A stretch of DNA of 64,000 bases. Source: Geoglobus sp. UBA235 (GTDB lineage Archaea > Halobacteriota > Archaeoglobi > Archaeoglobales > Archaeoglobaceae). The DNA is taken from contig DACG01000032.1 in NCBI GenBank assembly GCA_002494725.1, positions 62,001 to 126,000 of the forward strand, written 5' to 3'. Shown piece after piece: positions 18,853 through 26,932 of this stretch (within the stretch, counting starts at the first letter, position 1; every line of letters begins with the position of its first letter). Below the pieces are notes generated by a model. It did no database searches, was not told the DNA's origin, and saw only the letters and a program-made list of their open reading frames with translations. The position numbers and the translations under genes are program-made.

Positions 18853-19520
18853 GGGTCGCGTGCCTCGTCTCAGGTGGAAAGGACTCCATGCTTGCACTTC
18901 ACAGAGCAAGTGAGGAACACCAGATTGTGTGTTTGGTCTCGATTTTTTCCAGAAATCCGGAAAGCTTCATGTTCCATACAGCAAACATATCAATGACAGA
19001 CGTGATTGCGGGGTGTCTTGAGTTACCGATATTCAAAATATGGGTGAGCGGGGAAAAGGAAAGGGAGGTTGATGAGCTTGCAGATCAGCTTTCAGCCCTG
19101 AACATTGATGGGATAGTTATCGGTGGGATCAGAAGCGAGTACCAAAGAAAGAGATTTCAGAAAGTTGCAGATACTCTCGGGGTTGAGATGATTGCACCAC
19201 TCTGGCATGTGGATGAGGATAAGATAATGACCGAGGTTGCGGAGAGGTTCAGTGCCATAATTGTGAAGGTGTCTGCAATGGGACTCGATGAGAGCTTTCT
19301 TGGAAGGAGAATAGACAGTGACCTAATTGAAAGACTGAGGGAGCTGAACAGAAAATACGGTGTCAACATGGCTGGAGAGGGTGGAGAGTTTGAGACCCTC
19401 GTTCTTGATGCCCCTCTTTATAAAAGAGCGATTGAGGTATCTGAATGGAGTTTAAAACGAGAGAACATGGTTTCACAGATTGAAATAAGGGATTACAGGT
19501 TGATTGAAAAAAATGGTTAA
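18849..19520 (+). CDS. dph6: Diphthine--ammonia ligase (Dph6)
   Basis: A 223-residue ATP-pyrophosphatase with the PP-loop SGGKDSMLALH at the N terminus and the family hallmarks GGIRSEYQRKRF and GEGGEFETLVLDAP. It performs the last amidation step in diphthamide synthesis on elongation factor 2. It is the last gene of the run that begins with the deacylase at 12689. Confidence 0.88.
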   Translation: MRVACLVSGGKDSMLALHRASEEHQIVCLVSIFSRNPESFMFHTANISMTDVIAGCLELPIFKIWVSGEKEREVDELADQLSALNIDGIVIGGIRSEYQRKRFQKVADTLGVEMIAPLWHVDEDKIMTEVAERFSAIIVKVSAMGLDESFLGRRIDSDLIERLRELNRKYGVNMAGEGGEFETLVLDAPLYKRAIEVSEWSLKRENMVSQIEIRDYRLIEKNG

Positions 19521-19669
19521 AATTCTAAAATTTGCAATTCGAAATTTTGATTTAGTTTCAAGGATTTTGAAATTTGAAGGTATAATTATAAAACTTATCG
19601 AAAAATAAAGCTGAAAATTATGAAAAGTCTTATTAATGTTGGCACAGATACTTCTATAAGGTGATGGAG
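19521..19669 (+). promoter_or_regulatory. Promoter region of the superoxide reductase operon
   Basis: Very AT-rich 149-base gap. It holds an inverted repeat aaaattt...aaatttt (about 19527-19549) and TATA-like sequences (tataattata near 19581). The superoxide reductase start is set by AAGGTGAT four bases before ATG 19670. The inverted repeat could be a regulator site; this is inference. Confidence 0.4.
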
Positions 19670-20056
19670 ATGAGTTGTGAGAACGATTTGTTTTGTGGTG
19701 TGAACAATGCATCAGGCAAGAGTCCTGATGAGATGACAGATCTGGAGAAAAAACACACCCCGGTTATTGAGGCCCCGGATAAGGTTAAAGCCGGGGAGTA
19801 CTTTGAGGTGAAAGTTTCCACGGGTGTTTATATGGCACATCCAAATGAATACGGTCATTATTTTGGCTGGATTGAGATCTATCTTGATGACACACCTCTC
19901 GGGAGAGTCGAACTCCAGCCGGTTATGAGCTCTCCAAGCGTTACATTTAAAGTATCAGCCACTCACAGTCATGAGGGCAAGAGACGGTTGAGAGCTCTTG
20001 CCTTCTGCAATCTCCACGGTGTTTGGGAAGGTGAAAAAGAAATAGAGGTGGAATAA
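19670..20056 (+). CDS. Superoxide reductase (neelaredoxin-type)
   Basis: About 128 residues. Reduces superoxide to peroxide without releasing oxygen, with electrons from rubredoxin. Iron centre ligands are visible: EKKHTP (Glu and His), HPNEYGHYFGWIEIY (two His), and CNLHGVWE near the C terminus (Cys and His). No N-terminal desulforedoxin domain, so it is the neelaredoxin class. Rubredoxin starts on the stop codon and a flavodiiron protein follows. Confidence 0.92.
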   Translation: MSCENDLFCGVNNASGKSPDEMTDLEKKHTPVIEAPDKVKAGEYFEVKVSTGVYMAHPNEYGHYFGWIEIYLDDTPLGRVELQPVMSSPSVTFKVSATHSHEGKRRLRALAFCNLHGVWEGEKEIEVE

Positions 20057-20217
20057 TGGCAAGATATCAGTGCAAGGTATGCGGATATGTGTATGATGAG
20101 GCTGAGGGAGATCCTGACAACGATATACCCGCAGGAACAAAATGGGAGGATCTGCCAGAGGACTGGGTCTGCCCTGTTTGCGGTGCTGCCAAGGAAGATT
20201 TCGAGAAGATCGAGTGA
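20056..20217 (+). CDS. Rubredoxin
   Basis: A 53-residue rubredoxin with both CxxC iron-binding loops, CKVCGYVYD and CPVCGAAKEDF, and the DLPEDWVCP motif. It transfers electrons to superoxide reductase and to flavodiiron proteins, whose genes flank it. The ATG overlaps the superoxide reductase stop. Confidence 0.95.
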   Translation: MARYQCKVCGYVYDEAEGDPDNDIPAGTKWEDLPEDWVCPVCGAAKEDFEKIE

Positions 20218-20238
20218 ATTTTTTCTTTTTTATTTTTG
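20218..20238 (+). terminator. Oligo-T terminator after rubredoxin
   Basis: The coding sequence is followed at once by T-rich DNA (two runs of six T and one of five). Archaeal RNA polymerase terminates at such T tracts. It may only partly separate the downstream flavodiiron gene. Confidence 0.5.
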
Positions 20239-20257
20239 ATATCCTGAGGTGTCCTTG

Positions 20258-21442
20258 ATGTACAGAGAGATAAAACCGGGAGTTTTCTGGGTTGGAGCTG
20301 TTGACTGGGATGTAAGAAACTTCCATGGATACACAACAAGGTTCGGCACAACCTACAATGCCTACCTCATCAAATCCGAGAAAACAGTTCTTGTTGATAC
20401 TGTAAAGCATGGATTTGAGGATGAGCTCTTTTCAAAGCTTGATAGCCTGAATGTTGATAGGTTGGATTATCTCGTTGTCAATCATATAGAGATGGATCAT
20501 GCTGGATGTGTTAGAGAAGTCCTTGAAAGGTATCCTGAGGCAAAGATTGTGACAAACATAAGGGGCAAAAACGGATTGAAAGAAGCCTATGGAATTGAAC
20601 ACGAAACAATTGTTGTAAAAACCGGAGACAGACTTGAAATTGGAAGAACCCTGTTGTTTATTGAAATGCCACTGGTACACTGGCCGGATAGCATGGCAAC
20701 TTATGTTGTTGAAGACAAAGTCCTCATACCAAATGATGCGTTTGGGGAGCATTTCGCGAGCGAAAGAAGATTTGATGATGAATTCTCTAATGAGGAAATG
20801 GGAGTAATCCTGAGAGAAAACGCAAAATATTATGCAAATATAATTCTTCTTTACAGCAATCAGGTAAAAAGGATACTCGATCAGTTCCGGAGGATGGGCT
20901 TGGAATTTGATGTCATAGCACCCTCCCATGGGATAATATGGAGGAGCAGGATTGGGGACATCGTTCAGAAATACAAAGAATGGAGTGAAGGCATTGCTGA
21001 AAAAAGGGTTGTTGTTGCGTATGACACCATGTGGAATCACACAAAAGAGGCATTGGAGGATGTTATTGAAGGAATAGAGGATGCTGGAGTTGACTATGTG
21101 ATATACAGACTTGGAGTTTCTGATTTTACAGAGGTTATGACAGACATCATGCTCTCAAAGGGTGTGATTGTTGGAAGCCCAACCCTCAACAGAGAGCTCT
21201 TCCCAACTGTTGCAGCATTTCTGACGTACATGAAGGGGTTGAAGCCATTTAACAAGATTGCAGGAGCCTTTGGAAGCTACGGATGGAGCGGAGAGGCAGT
21301 TGGCAAAATACTCGATGTATTCAACTCTTTGAAATTTAATGTGGTTGGAAGTGTCAGATTCAAATTCTCTGCCTCAAAATCAAAGGATGAGCTGAGGAAT
21401 CTTGGAAAATCTGTGGCTGAGAAGGTTAAGGATTCTGGGTGA
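20258..21442 (+). CDS. Flavodiiron protein (type A flavoprotein, FprA-like)
   Basis: About 394 residues: N-terminal metallo-beta-lactamase-like diiron domain with NHIEMDHAG (H-x-E-x-D-H ligands near residue 80), LVHWPDSM, NDAFGEH and APSHGIIW, then a C-terminal FMN-binding flavodoxin domain. Such proteins reduce oxygen (or NO) to water, using rubredoxin or F420H2. ATG 20258 behind GAGGTG is preferred to the GTG nine bases upstream. It completes the oxygen-defence set with superoxide reductase and rubredoxin. Confidence 0.9.
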   Translation: MYREIKPGVFWVGAVDWDVRNFHGYTTRFGTTYNAYLIKSEKTVLVDTVKHGFEDELFSKLDSLNVDRLDYLVVNHIEMDHAGCVREVLERYPEAKIVTNIRGKNGLKEAYGIEHETIVVKTGDRLEIGRTLLFIEMPLVHWPDSMATYVVEDKVLIPNDAFGEHFASERRFDDEFSNEEMGVILRENAKYYANIILLYSNQVKRILDQFRRMGLEFDVIAPSHGIIWRSRIGDIVQKYKEWSEGIAEKRVVVAYDTMWNHTKEALEDVIEGIEDAGVDYVIYRLGVSDFTEVMTDIMLSKGVIVGSPTLNRELFPTVAAFLTYMKGLKPFNKIAGAFGSYGWSGEAVGKILDVFNSLKFNVVGSVRFKFSASKSKDELRNLGKSVAEKVKDSG

Positions 21443-21817
21443 GTTTTCTAATCGCTTCAACAATCCTTGCAACCTTCTCTCTGTCCTTCTCTCTTGATGA
21501 TGAAGAGTATGACCTTAGCTGATCTGGGAGAGGTGAAAGCGGAAAAGTTCTATCGAAGATTTCGACTATTTCTGCTGAGTCAATTCTCCACGAAAGAGAA
21601 ACCCATTCATCTCCGATTCTCTCTTCAAGATCTGCCAGAATCTCAATATTTGGCTTATTTTAACAGCAGAATCTCTGTCAGTTATAATGTCAGTATCACC
21701 AACATCTGTATTGATTCCATGAAGGGCGAGACTGGCACTTCCTGCAAGTACCCATTCTTATTGGGTTTTTTTAAAAACATCATTAATAAATTTCAGAATT
21801 TCTAATGATTTTCTCAT
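21426..21817 (-). pseudogene. Decayed nucleotidyltransferase gene
   Basis: Read on the minus strand, a start at 21817 gives MRKSLEILKFINDVFKK, an in-frame TAA (21758-21760), then EWVLAGSASLALHG and DTDIITDRD, typical of small nucleotidyltransferases with a GS...DxD site. A frame change near 21680 leads to LADLEERIGDEWVSLSWR and a C-terminal tail ending at 21426. About 35 residues expected between the two halves seem missing, so it has a nonsense codon, a frameshift and probably a deletion. It overlaps the end of the convergent flavodiiron gene. Confidence 0.7.
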
Positions 21818-21832
21818 CAGGTTCAGTGTTTT

Positions 21833-22822
21833 TCACATTAGCACACCTCCAAGAAGATGCAAGTTCCCTATGCTGACATTTTTCAGATGCTTTTTGGCTT
21901 TTTTATAACATTCAAAAACCTGCTCCTTTGGAGTTACCGGCAAATCTGTAAGTCTGTAGTCTGGATGGAATACAAGCAGTGAGTAGGGAATTGAGGTATC
22001 ATGGCTGGCAATGAACTCCGCAATTCTCTCAACCTCCTCTTCATCCACATAGTAGGGAACAAGAAGGGTTGTTGCAGAGATCACCTCAGGAAATCTGTCA
22101 AAGATGGCTGAGAAGTTTCTGAGAACCGGTTTGTTACTCCTTCCTGTCAGAATTCTGTGGAGATTTTCATTCCACGCCTTCAGATCAAACTTGACTGTCC
22201 CGTTACTTGTATGACTGAGCTCAGCAGCCCTCAGGGCAAATTCCTTTTTCCCGGCTCCGTTCCACTCCCAGCATATCATGATATCTTCTCTTTTCTCAAG
22301 AACTTTCCTGCTGAAGTTCAGTGCAAAGCCTATCTGAGGCTCGGGTGATCCGCCAAAATGGCAGATACATTTCACATCCCTTCTCAGAGCATGGCTCAGA
22401 AGCTCATCAATGCCAACTGAACTTGCTACCCCAACATTCTTGTGGCTCCAGTTCTGACAGTAAAGGCAATCAAAATTGCAGCCATAGTAGAATACTGCCA
22501 GATTGAAGCCTCTCATCCTGCTCCCCCTGCAGAACCAGGAGTTGCAGCAGTTTGTTGGCAGCGGATCAAAATAGGCATGGAGCAGGGCGCGGTTCCGTGA
22601 TGATCTTGACCTGATAATACCTCCCTCTCTGTATCTTATCCTGCAAAGTCCCTCCTTCTCAATTCCGCACATGTTGGAGCATACTCCACAGTCTCCTCTA
22701 CCAATCAGTTCAAGTCCTTCATGCAAAGTCTCAGCTACTTCCCATCTCTCCTTTGCACATTTCGGGCATACGGGAATTGACGAGCTTTGCAGTGATCCTT
22801 TACAGATTATGCACTCGCGCAC
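21833..22822 (-). CDS. Radical SAM protein (pyruvate formate-lyase-activating enzyme-like)
   Basis: A 329-residue protein. The radical SAM [4Fe-4S] motif is CNFDCLYC (near residue 119-126), preceded by an N-terminal Cys-rich zinc-ribbon-like part (CIICKG, CPKC, CGVCSNMCG). Downstream are GGSPEPQ and EWNGAGKK, as in PflA-like archaeal proteins. The target is unknown; no glycyl radical enzyme is nearby. Confidence 0.8.
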   Translation of the reverse strand: MRECIICKGSLQSSSIPVCPKCAKERWEVAETLHEGLELIGRGDCGVCSNMCGIEKEGLCRIRYREGGIIRSRSSRNRALLHAYFDPLPTNCCNSWFCRGSRMRGFNLAVFYYGCNFDCLYCQNWSHKNVGVASSVGIDELLSHALRRDVKCICHFGGSPEPQIGFALNFSRKVLEKREDIMICWEWNGAGKKEFALRAAELSHTSNGTVKFDLKAWNENLHRILTGRSNKPVLRNFSAIFDRFPEVISATTLLVPYYVDEEEVERIAEFIASHDTSIPYSLLVFHPDYRLTDLPVTPKEQVFECYKKAKKHLKNVSIGNLHLLGGVLM

Positions 22823-22854
22823 AAATCAAATTTTGGAGTGAAAATAGAAAAATC

Positions 22855-23316
22855 TTACCTCAGTATAGGTCCGATATCCTCAAACCCCTGCCTTTTTCCC
22901 TTTCCAGCCTCTCTCACAAGCCTTTCAGGATTTCTTATCATGTCAACAGCATTTCTGACATGCTTCCTTATCCTGTTTTCTGCAATCTCAAGAAGCTTCC
23001 TCTCATCCTCAGCCTCATCTTCATGTACCGTGACGTCAATTATGTGTTTGTTTGTCATGAGCTCTGCCATTATCTTCCCAACCGAGAGTGCTATGTAGCT
23101 CAGGGCATCCTTCTCAGCTTTCCCAACCCATCCAAGGGTTAAAACGATATCACATCTCTCCTCTTCTATGAGTTTTTTTGCCTCAACCGGGATGTCCTTT
23201 ATTCCCGGAACAGTTCTTCTGATATACCTGACCCCAGCATAGTTCTTGAGCTCGTCAATCGCAATCCCCCCCATGTCAATTCTGGAAAAGGTCGTGTCAA
23301 CTATGCCGATTTTCAT
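22855..23316 (-). CDS. ribC: Riboflavin synthase, archaeal type
   Basis: About 153 residues from the ATG at 23316 (MKIGIVDTTFSRIDMG). Archaeal riboflavin synthases are related to lumazine synthase rather than to bacterial RibE; the TVPGIKDIPVEAKKL and TLGWVGKAEKDALSY motifs fit. It forms riboflavin from two 6,7-dimethyl-8-ribityllumazine molecules. The ATG overlaps the upstream aminotransferase stop (ATGA), which decides the start. Confidence 0.88.
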   Translation of the reverse strand: MKIGIVDTTFSRIDMGGIAIDELKNYAGVRYIRRTVPGIKDIPVEAKKLIEEERCDIVLTLGWVGKAEKDALSYIALSVGKIMAELMTNKHIIDVTVHEDEAEDERKLLEIAENRIRKHVRNAVDMIRNPERLVREAGKGKRQGFEDIGPILR

Positions 23317-24431
23317 CTCAGTGCCTCCAGAGCAGAGTGGATGGATGGAGCGCATGCATTGTGCCTCAGCAGTATCTCCTCAACTGCTGAGAGAGTTGCT
23401 ACGAGATCTCTTTTCCCGGCATTCCCCATGTGTCCGATTCTGAATATCCTGCCCTTCAGGTGCTCCTGCCCTCCGGATATTGTTATTCCGAACTCCTCTC
23501 TGAGAGTTCCTCTGAGCTGTTTGTCCGTTATACCATCAGGCATCTTGATTGCCGTTACTGTGTTTGAGTATGACGAGTGCTCATCAATCTCGGGAAACAG
23601 TTCAAGACCCGCATTCAGTGCCCAGGTTCTCGTTGCATTTGCAAGCTTTCTGTGCCTTTCAATTCTCCTCTCCAGCCCCTCCTCCTCAATTATTTTCAGA
23701 GCCTCTGCAAGAGCAAGGAAGAGTGGGACTGCGGGAGTATAGGGTGTCTGATTTTCCTGAGCTTTTTTTACATAGGCCTTCAGATCCAAGTAAAACGGAA
23801 CATCCTCCCTGTAGAAATCCCAGGCCTTCTCATTTATGGCGACTGCTGCAAGTCCCGGTGGTGCTCCCAAGCATTTCTGTGAGCCAACAATTGCAACATC
23901 AATCCCCCATCTGTCCATCTCAACCCAATCTCCTCCAACACTCGTTATTCCATCCATTATCACAAGTGCATCGTATTTCCTTGCTATTCCTGCAATTTTC
24001 TCTGCCGGATTCAGAATTCCCGTTGAGGTTTCATTGTGAACAAACGCAACCGCATCACTGCCCTCTGCAAGACTCCTCTCAACCCTCTCGAGGTCTATGC
24101 TTCTGCCCCACTCAAATTTAATGTGATCAACCTGGACATATCTTTCTGCTATTTTTGCAAACCTCTCTCCAAACTTTCCATTATCTATGCATGCCATTCT
24201 CCTTACATTGGAAAATGAAGCAATTGCAGCCTCCATTCCTGCAGTTCCGCTCCCGGAAATTATGACAACATCTCCATCAGTGCCGAAAAGGGGTTTCAGG
24301 GTTCTTATGCAGTACTCAAATACCCTTTCAAAATCCGAGCTTCTGTGACTTATCATCTGCCTCGACATTGCCCTTATTATTCTTTCGTGAAGCTTGACCG
24401 GGCCGGGTATCATGAGAAGGTCATCTTCCAT
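23313..24431 (-). CDS. Class V aminotransferase (serine/alanine-glyoxylate aminotransferase family)
   Basis: A 372-residue PLP enzyme: N-terminal MIPGPVKLHE, SGSGTAGMEA, the MDGITSVGG stretch and the PLP-lysine motif VGSQKCLGAPPGLA (about residue 193). It is like archaeal proteins annotated as serine-pyruvate, alanine-glyoxylate or broad-specificity aspartate aminotransferases. Specificity cannot be called. It is coupled to ribC. Confidence 0.85.
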   Translation of the reverse strand: MEDDLLMIPGPVKLHERIIRAMSRQMISHRSSDFERVFEYCIRTLKPLFGTDGDVVIISGSGTAGMEAAIASFSNVRRMACIDNGKFGERFAKIAERYVQVDHIKFEWGRSIDLERVERSLAEGSDAVAFVHNETSTGILNPAEKIAGIARKYDALVIMDGITSVGGDWVEMDRWGIDVAIVGSQKCLGAPPGLAAVAINEKAWDFYREDVPFYLDLKAYVKKAQENQTPYTPAVPLFLALAEALKIIEEEGLERRIERHRKLANATRTWALNAGLELFPEIDEHSSYSNTVTAIKMPDGITDKQLRGTLREEFGITISGGQEHLKGRIFRIGHMGNAGKRDLVATLSAVEEILLRHNACAPSIHSALEALR

Positions 24432-24462
24432 GGCAAAACCAGAATGTCAGCATTAAAATATT

Positions 24463-26337
24463 TTATGACTTTCCCTCCCTCTGCCCCACAAGCAGAGACA
24501 CTGTTCCGCCAATCATCATCAGAGCAGAGCCAGCCCACACTAAGGAAATCAGCGGAATTACATGAAACTCAACAAAAATCCCGTTCTGATTGAAGCCACC
24601 CATGGCAATGTAATAGTCAAGAAACGGTTTGCTCAGTATCGCAACACCGCCCACAACCCTGTCCTCTCTCTGGAGATTGTAGAATTTAGTGGAAGGCATT
24701 GCCTCTCCCTCGAAATTTCCATTCCTGTAGATGCTTATTTCAGCAATGACCTCAATTTTGTCATGTTCATCTTTCTGGTAAAGATCATCTAATTTCAATG
24801 TTATCTTGCCGAAATGTACAGAACCCAGTGTGATCGAGTCTCCGATATCTATCCTGACATTCTGGTAAACCTCATCGTGCATCCAGGAGCCTGCAATCCC
24901 AATTGCTATTATAACAACACCCACATGAACGATATAACCTCCAAGCTTCCTTGGATTCTGAATGTCACTTCTGCTGAAAGTCATGAAATGGCTGATGAGT
25001 GTGAAGATGCCCATTCCCGCTGCAGCAGAAACATAGACCATCCCGCTCAGAAAGTGGGTGAGAATTGCAGACACTACGCCTGCAGGAATCGAGATGAGAA
25101 GTATTCTTCTCAGTCTTTCCCTGCTGTAAACCCATCCAACTGCAATGCAAACTCCCAGCAGTACAATGAGTATCATTGCAAGAGGTGTCTCAACCCTGTC
25201 ATAGTACTCTCTGCCAACTGAGAGGTTCTCAACAATAGCAGGAGCAAGTGTTCCAAGCATCACCGTGGCTGTTGCAAGAATGAGGATTACGAGGTTCAGG
25301 AATATCGTGAATTCCCTGCTTGCAGTCCGGAACCTTTCCTCCTTGAAAAACTCTCTGTTTCTGAAAAACACGTGAGCTGACAGGACAACTGCAGCAAGAA
25401 TCAGAATGAGGTAGAACCAGCCTTCAGGATTTTCACCAAATGCATGGACACTCTCAATTATTCCGCTTCTTGTGATGAATGTTGCTATGATAACCAGGGC
25501 AAATGAGACGACAGAGAGCCAGAAGTTCCATGCTCTAAAGTTTCTGTTTCTCATTATTCCATGAAGAAGTGCTGTAACTGTGAGCCATGGCAGGAGTGAG
25601 GCATTCTCAACAGGATCCCATGCCCAGAACCCACCCCATCCAAGAGTTCTGTATGCCCACCAGCCACCAAGGAAAATTCCAACAGTGAGGAAAAGCCAGG
25701 AAAGAACTGCCCACTTCCTTAGCCTCAGATGCCAGTTTTCTTCACCGAAGTAGGCTGAAGAAACTGCAATCGCAAAGGGTATGGTTGCCGCAGCATATCC
25801 CAGAAAAACTGTTGGTGGGTGCAGCGCCATTTCAGGTGTTCTCAGAAGAGGATTCAGTCCATAACCTTCAGGAATTGGCTGACCAACCCCCCATCTTTCG
25901 AATGGATTGGAGATGACAAGCATTATAAACAGGAAAAACGCCACAACAACTCCGGAAATGCCGAGACTCATTGCAGCAATCCTGTCTTTCTTCTCAACAT
26001 TTATCAGAATGACATTCAGTCCGGAAACAAACATTGCCCACAGAAGCAGTGACCCTTCCCTTCCCGCCCAGACAGCACTTATTGTGTAGAGCAGACTGAG
26101 GTGGGTATCTGAATATGAGTAAACATACTTGACATCAAAATCTCTTATGAGGAAATAATATGTGAGGAGGAAATAGGAAAGAAAAATTACTGCGGTGTAG
26201 AGGTAAAGGGTTCTTTCACCGTTCTGAAGGTGTTTCAGTGCTTTTTTCCCTTTTGCCATGACACCAATGAAAAATGAGTATGAGGAGAAAACAGCAAGTA
26301 AAAAAGAAATGACGATCAGAATGTATCCGGGGTCCAT
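24463..26337 (-). CDS. ccmF: Cytochrome c biogenesis protein CcmF (haem lyase)
   Basis: A 624-residue membrane protein with about fifteen helices. The haem-handling WWD motif WGGFWAWDPVENASLLPW sits near residue 232-250, with conserved His residues on flanking loops. It attaches haem to CxxCH motifs of c-type cytochromes on the outer face of the membrane. It follows ccmE with a gap of nine bases; CcmA, B, C and H are not in the window. Confidence 0.92.
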   Translation of the reverse strand: MDPGYILIVISFLLAVFSSYSFFIGVMAKGKKALKHLQNGERTLYLYTAVIFLSYFLLTYYFLIRDFDVKYVYSYSDTHLSLLYTISAVWAGREGSLLLWAMFVSGLNVILINVEKKDRIAAMSLGISGVVVAFFLFIMLVISNPFERWGVGQPIPEGYGLNPLLRTPEMALHPPTVFLGYAAATIPFAIAVSSAYFGEENWHLRLRKWAVLSWLFLTVGIFLGGWWAYRTLGWGGFWAWDPVENASLLPWLTVTALLHGIMRNRNFRAWNFWLSVVSFALVIIATFITRSGIIESVHAFGENPEGWFYLILILAAVVLSAHVFFRNREFFKEERFRTASREFTIFLNLVILILATATVMLGTLAPAIVENLSVGREYYDRVETPLAMILIVLLGVCIAVGWVYSRERLRRILLISIPAGVVSAILTHFLSGMVYVSAAAGMGIFTLISHFMTFSRSDIQNPRKLGGYIVHVGVVIIAIGIAGSWMHDEVYQNVRIDIGDSITLGSVHFGKITLKLDDLYQKDEHDKIEVIAEISIYRNGNFEGEAMPSTKFYNLQREDRVVGGVAILSKPFLDYYIAMGGFNQNGIFVEFHVIPLISLVWAGSALMMIGGTVSLLVGQREGKS

Positions 26338-26346
26338 TGATTCACC

Positions 26347-26733
26347 TCATCCAACTTCTCCTTTCTTGACCTCGTATTTGCTTGGACATTTCAGCAACAA
26401 ATCTTCAGCGTAGAATACTCCATCCCTGTAATTCCCTTTAACAACTGCAGGAATTCCCTCTTGATAATTTGAAACAGATCCGGTGTATTTCACGGTTATT
26501 TCAGTCTTTCCATCGCTGAGTTTGAAAATTCTGGTGTTGTTTTCAAAGAAGTACCGGGTTGAATTTGGGACTATTGTTCCATTGACCTGCACATTTTCTG
26601 CATACCCTCTCTCAACAACTTGAGAGACGGTTAGGTAGGGACTGATTCCCTGGTTGAATGAGACTATAACCAGTACTGAAAATACAATTACCGAAATTCC
26701 GACGAGGAGTTTGACTCTCTGACTTTTTTCCAT
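26347..26733 (-). CDS. ccmE: Haem chaperone CcmE, CXXXY type
   Basis: A 128-residue protein with one N-terminal membrane anchor and an OB-fold domain. At the haem-binding position it has CPSKY, so the usual HXXXY histidine is a cysteine. This CXXXY variant is known from archaea and some sulfate reducers and goes with a modified system I. It passes haem to CcmF, the next gene. Confidence 0.9.
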   Translation of the reverse strand: MEKSQRVKLLVGISVIVFSVLVIVSFNQGISPYLTVSQVVERGYAENVQVNGTIVPNSTRYFFENNTRIFKLSDGKTEITVKYTGSVSNYQEGIPAVVKGNYRDGVFYAEDLLLKCPSKYEVKKGEVG

Positions 26734-26790
26734 GGCTTTTATTGGATATCAAACAAATTAAAGCTTTTCGGACATAATTAAACATTTAGG

Positions 26791-26850
26791 ATGGCTCAGC
26801 ACTCAAGACCCTCATCATAGCTGTCAGCGGGGCCCTTTCATCATCGCCAT
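26791..26850 (-). ncRNA. Box C/D guide sRNA
   Basis: On the minus strand the 60-base sequence has all elements of an archaeal C/D sRNA in order: terminal stem ATGGC...GCCAT, box C (GATGATGA), a 10-base D' guide, box D' (CTGA), box C' (TATGATGA), a 12-base D guide (GGGTCTTGAGTG) and box D (CTGA). The D guide pairs with the anticodon loop of tRNA-Leu(CAA) encoded at 45077-45161; by the D+5 rule the methylated base is C34. The D' guide AAGGGCCCCG has no target identified here. No coding sequence overlaps it. Confidence 0.88.
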
Positions 26851-26932
26851 ACCTTTTTGGTTTGCTTTACATTTAACCGTAACGCTAACCCTTAGAGAAA
26901 AATTTATAACATTTAATTATTAATGATTTAAC

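Noticed and set aside
21467..21805. 112-codon plus-strand open frame
   Set aside because: Opposite strand of the nucleotidyltransferase relic, whose protein-level similarity is convincing.
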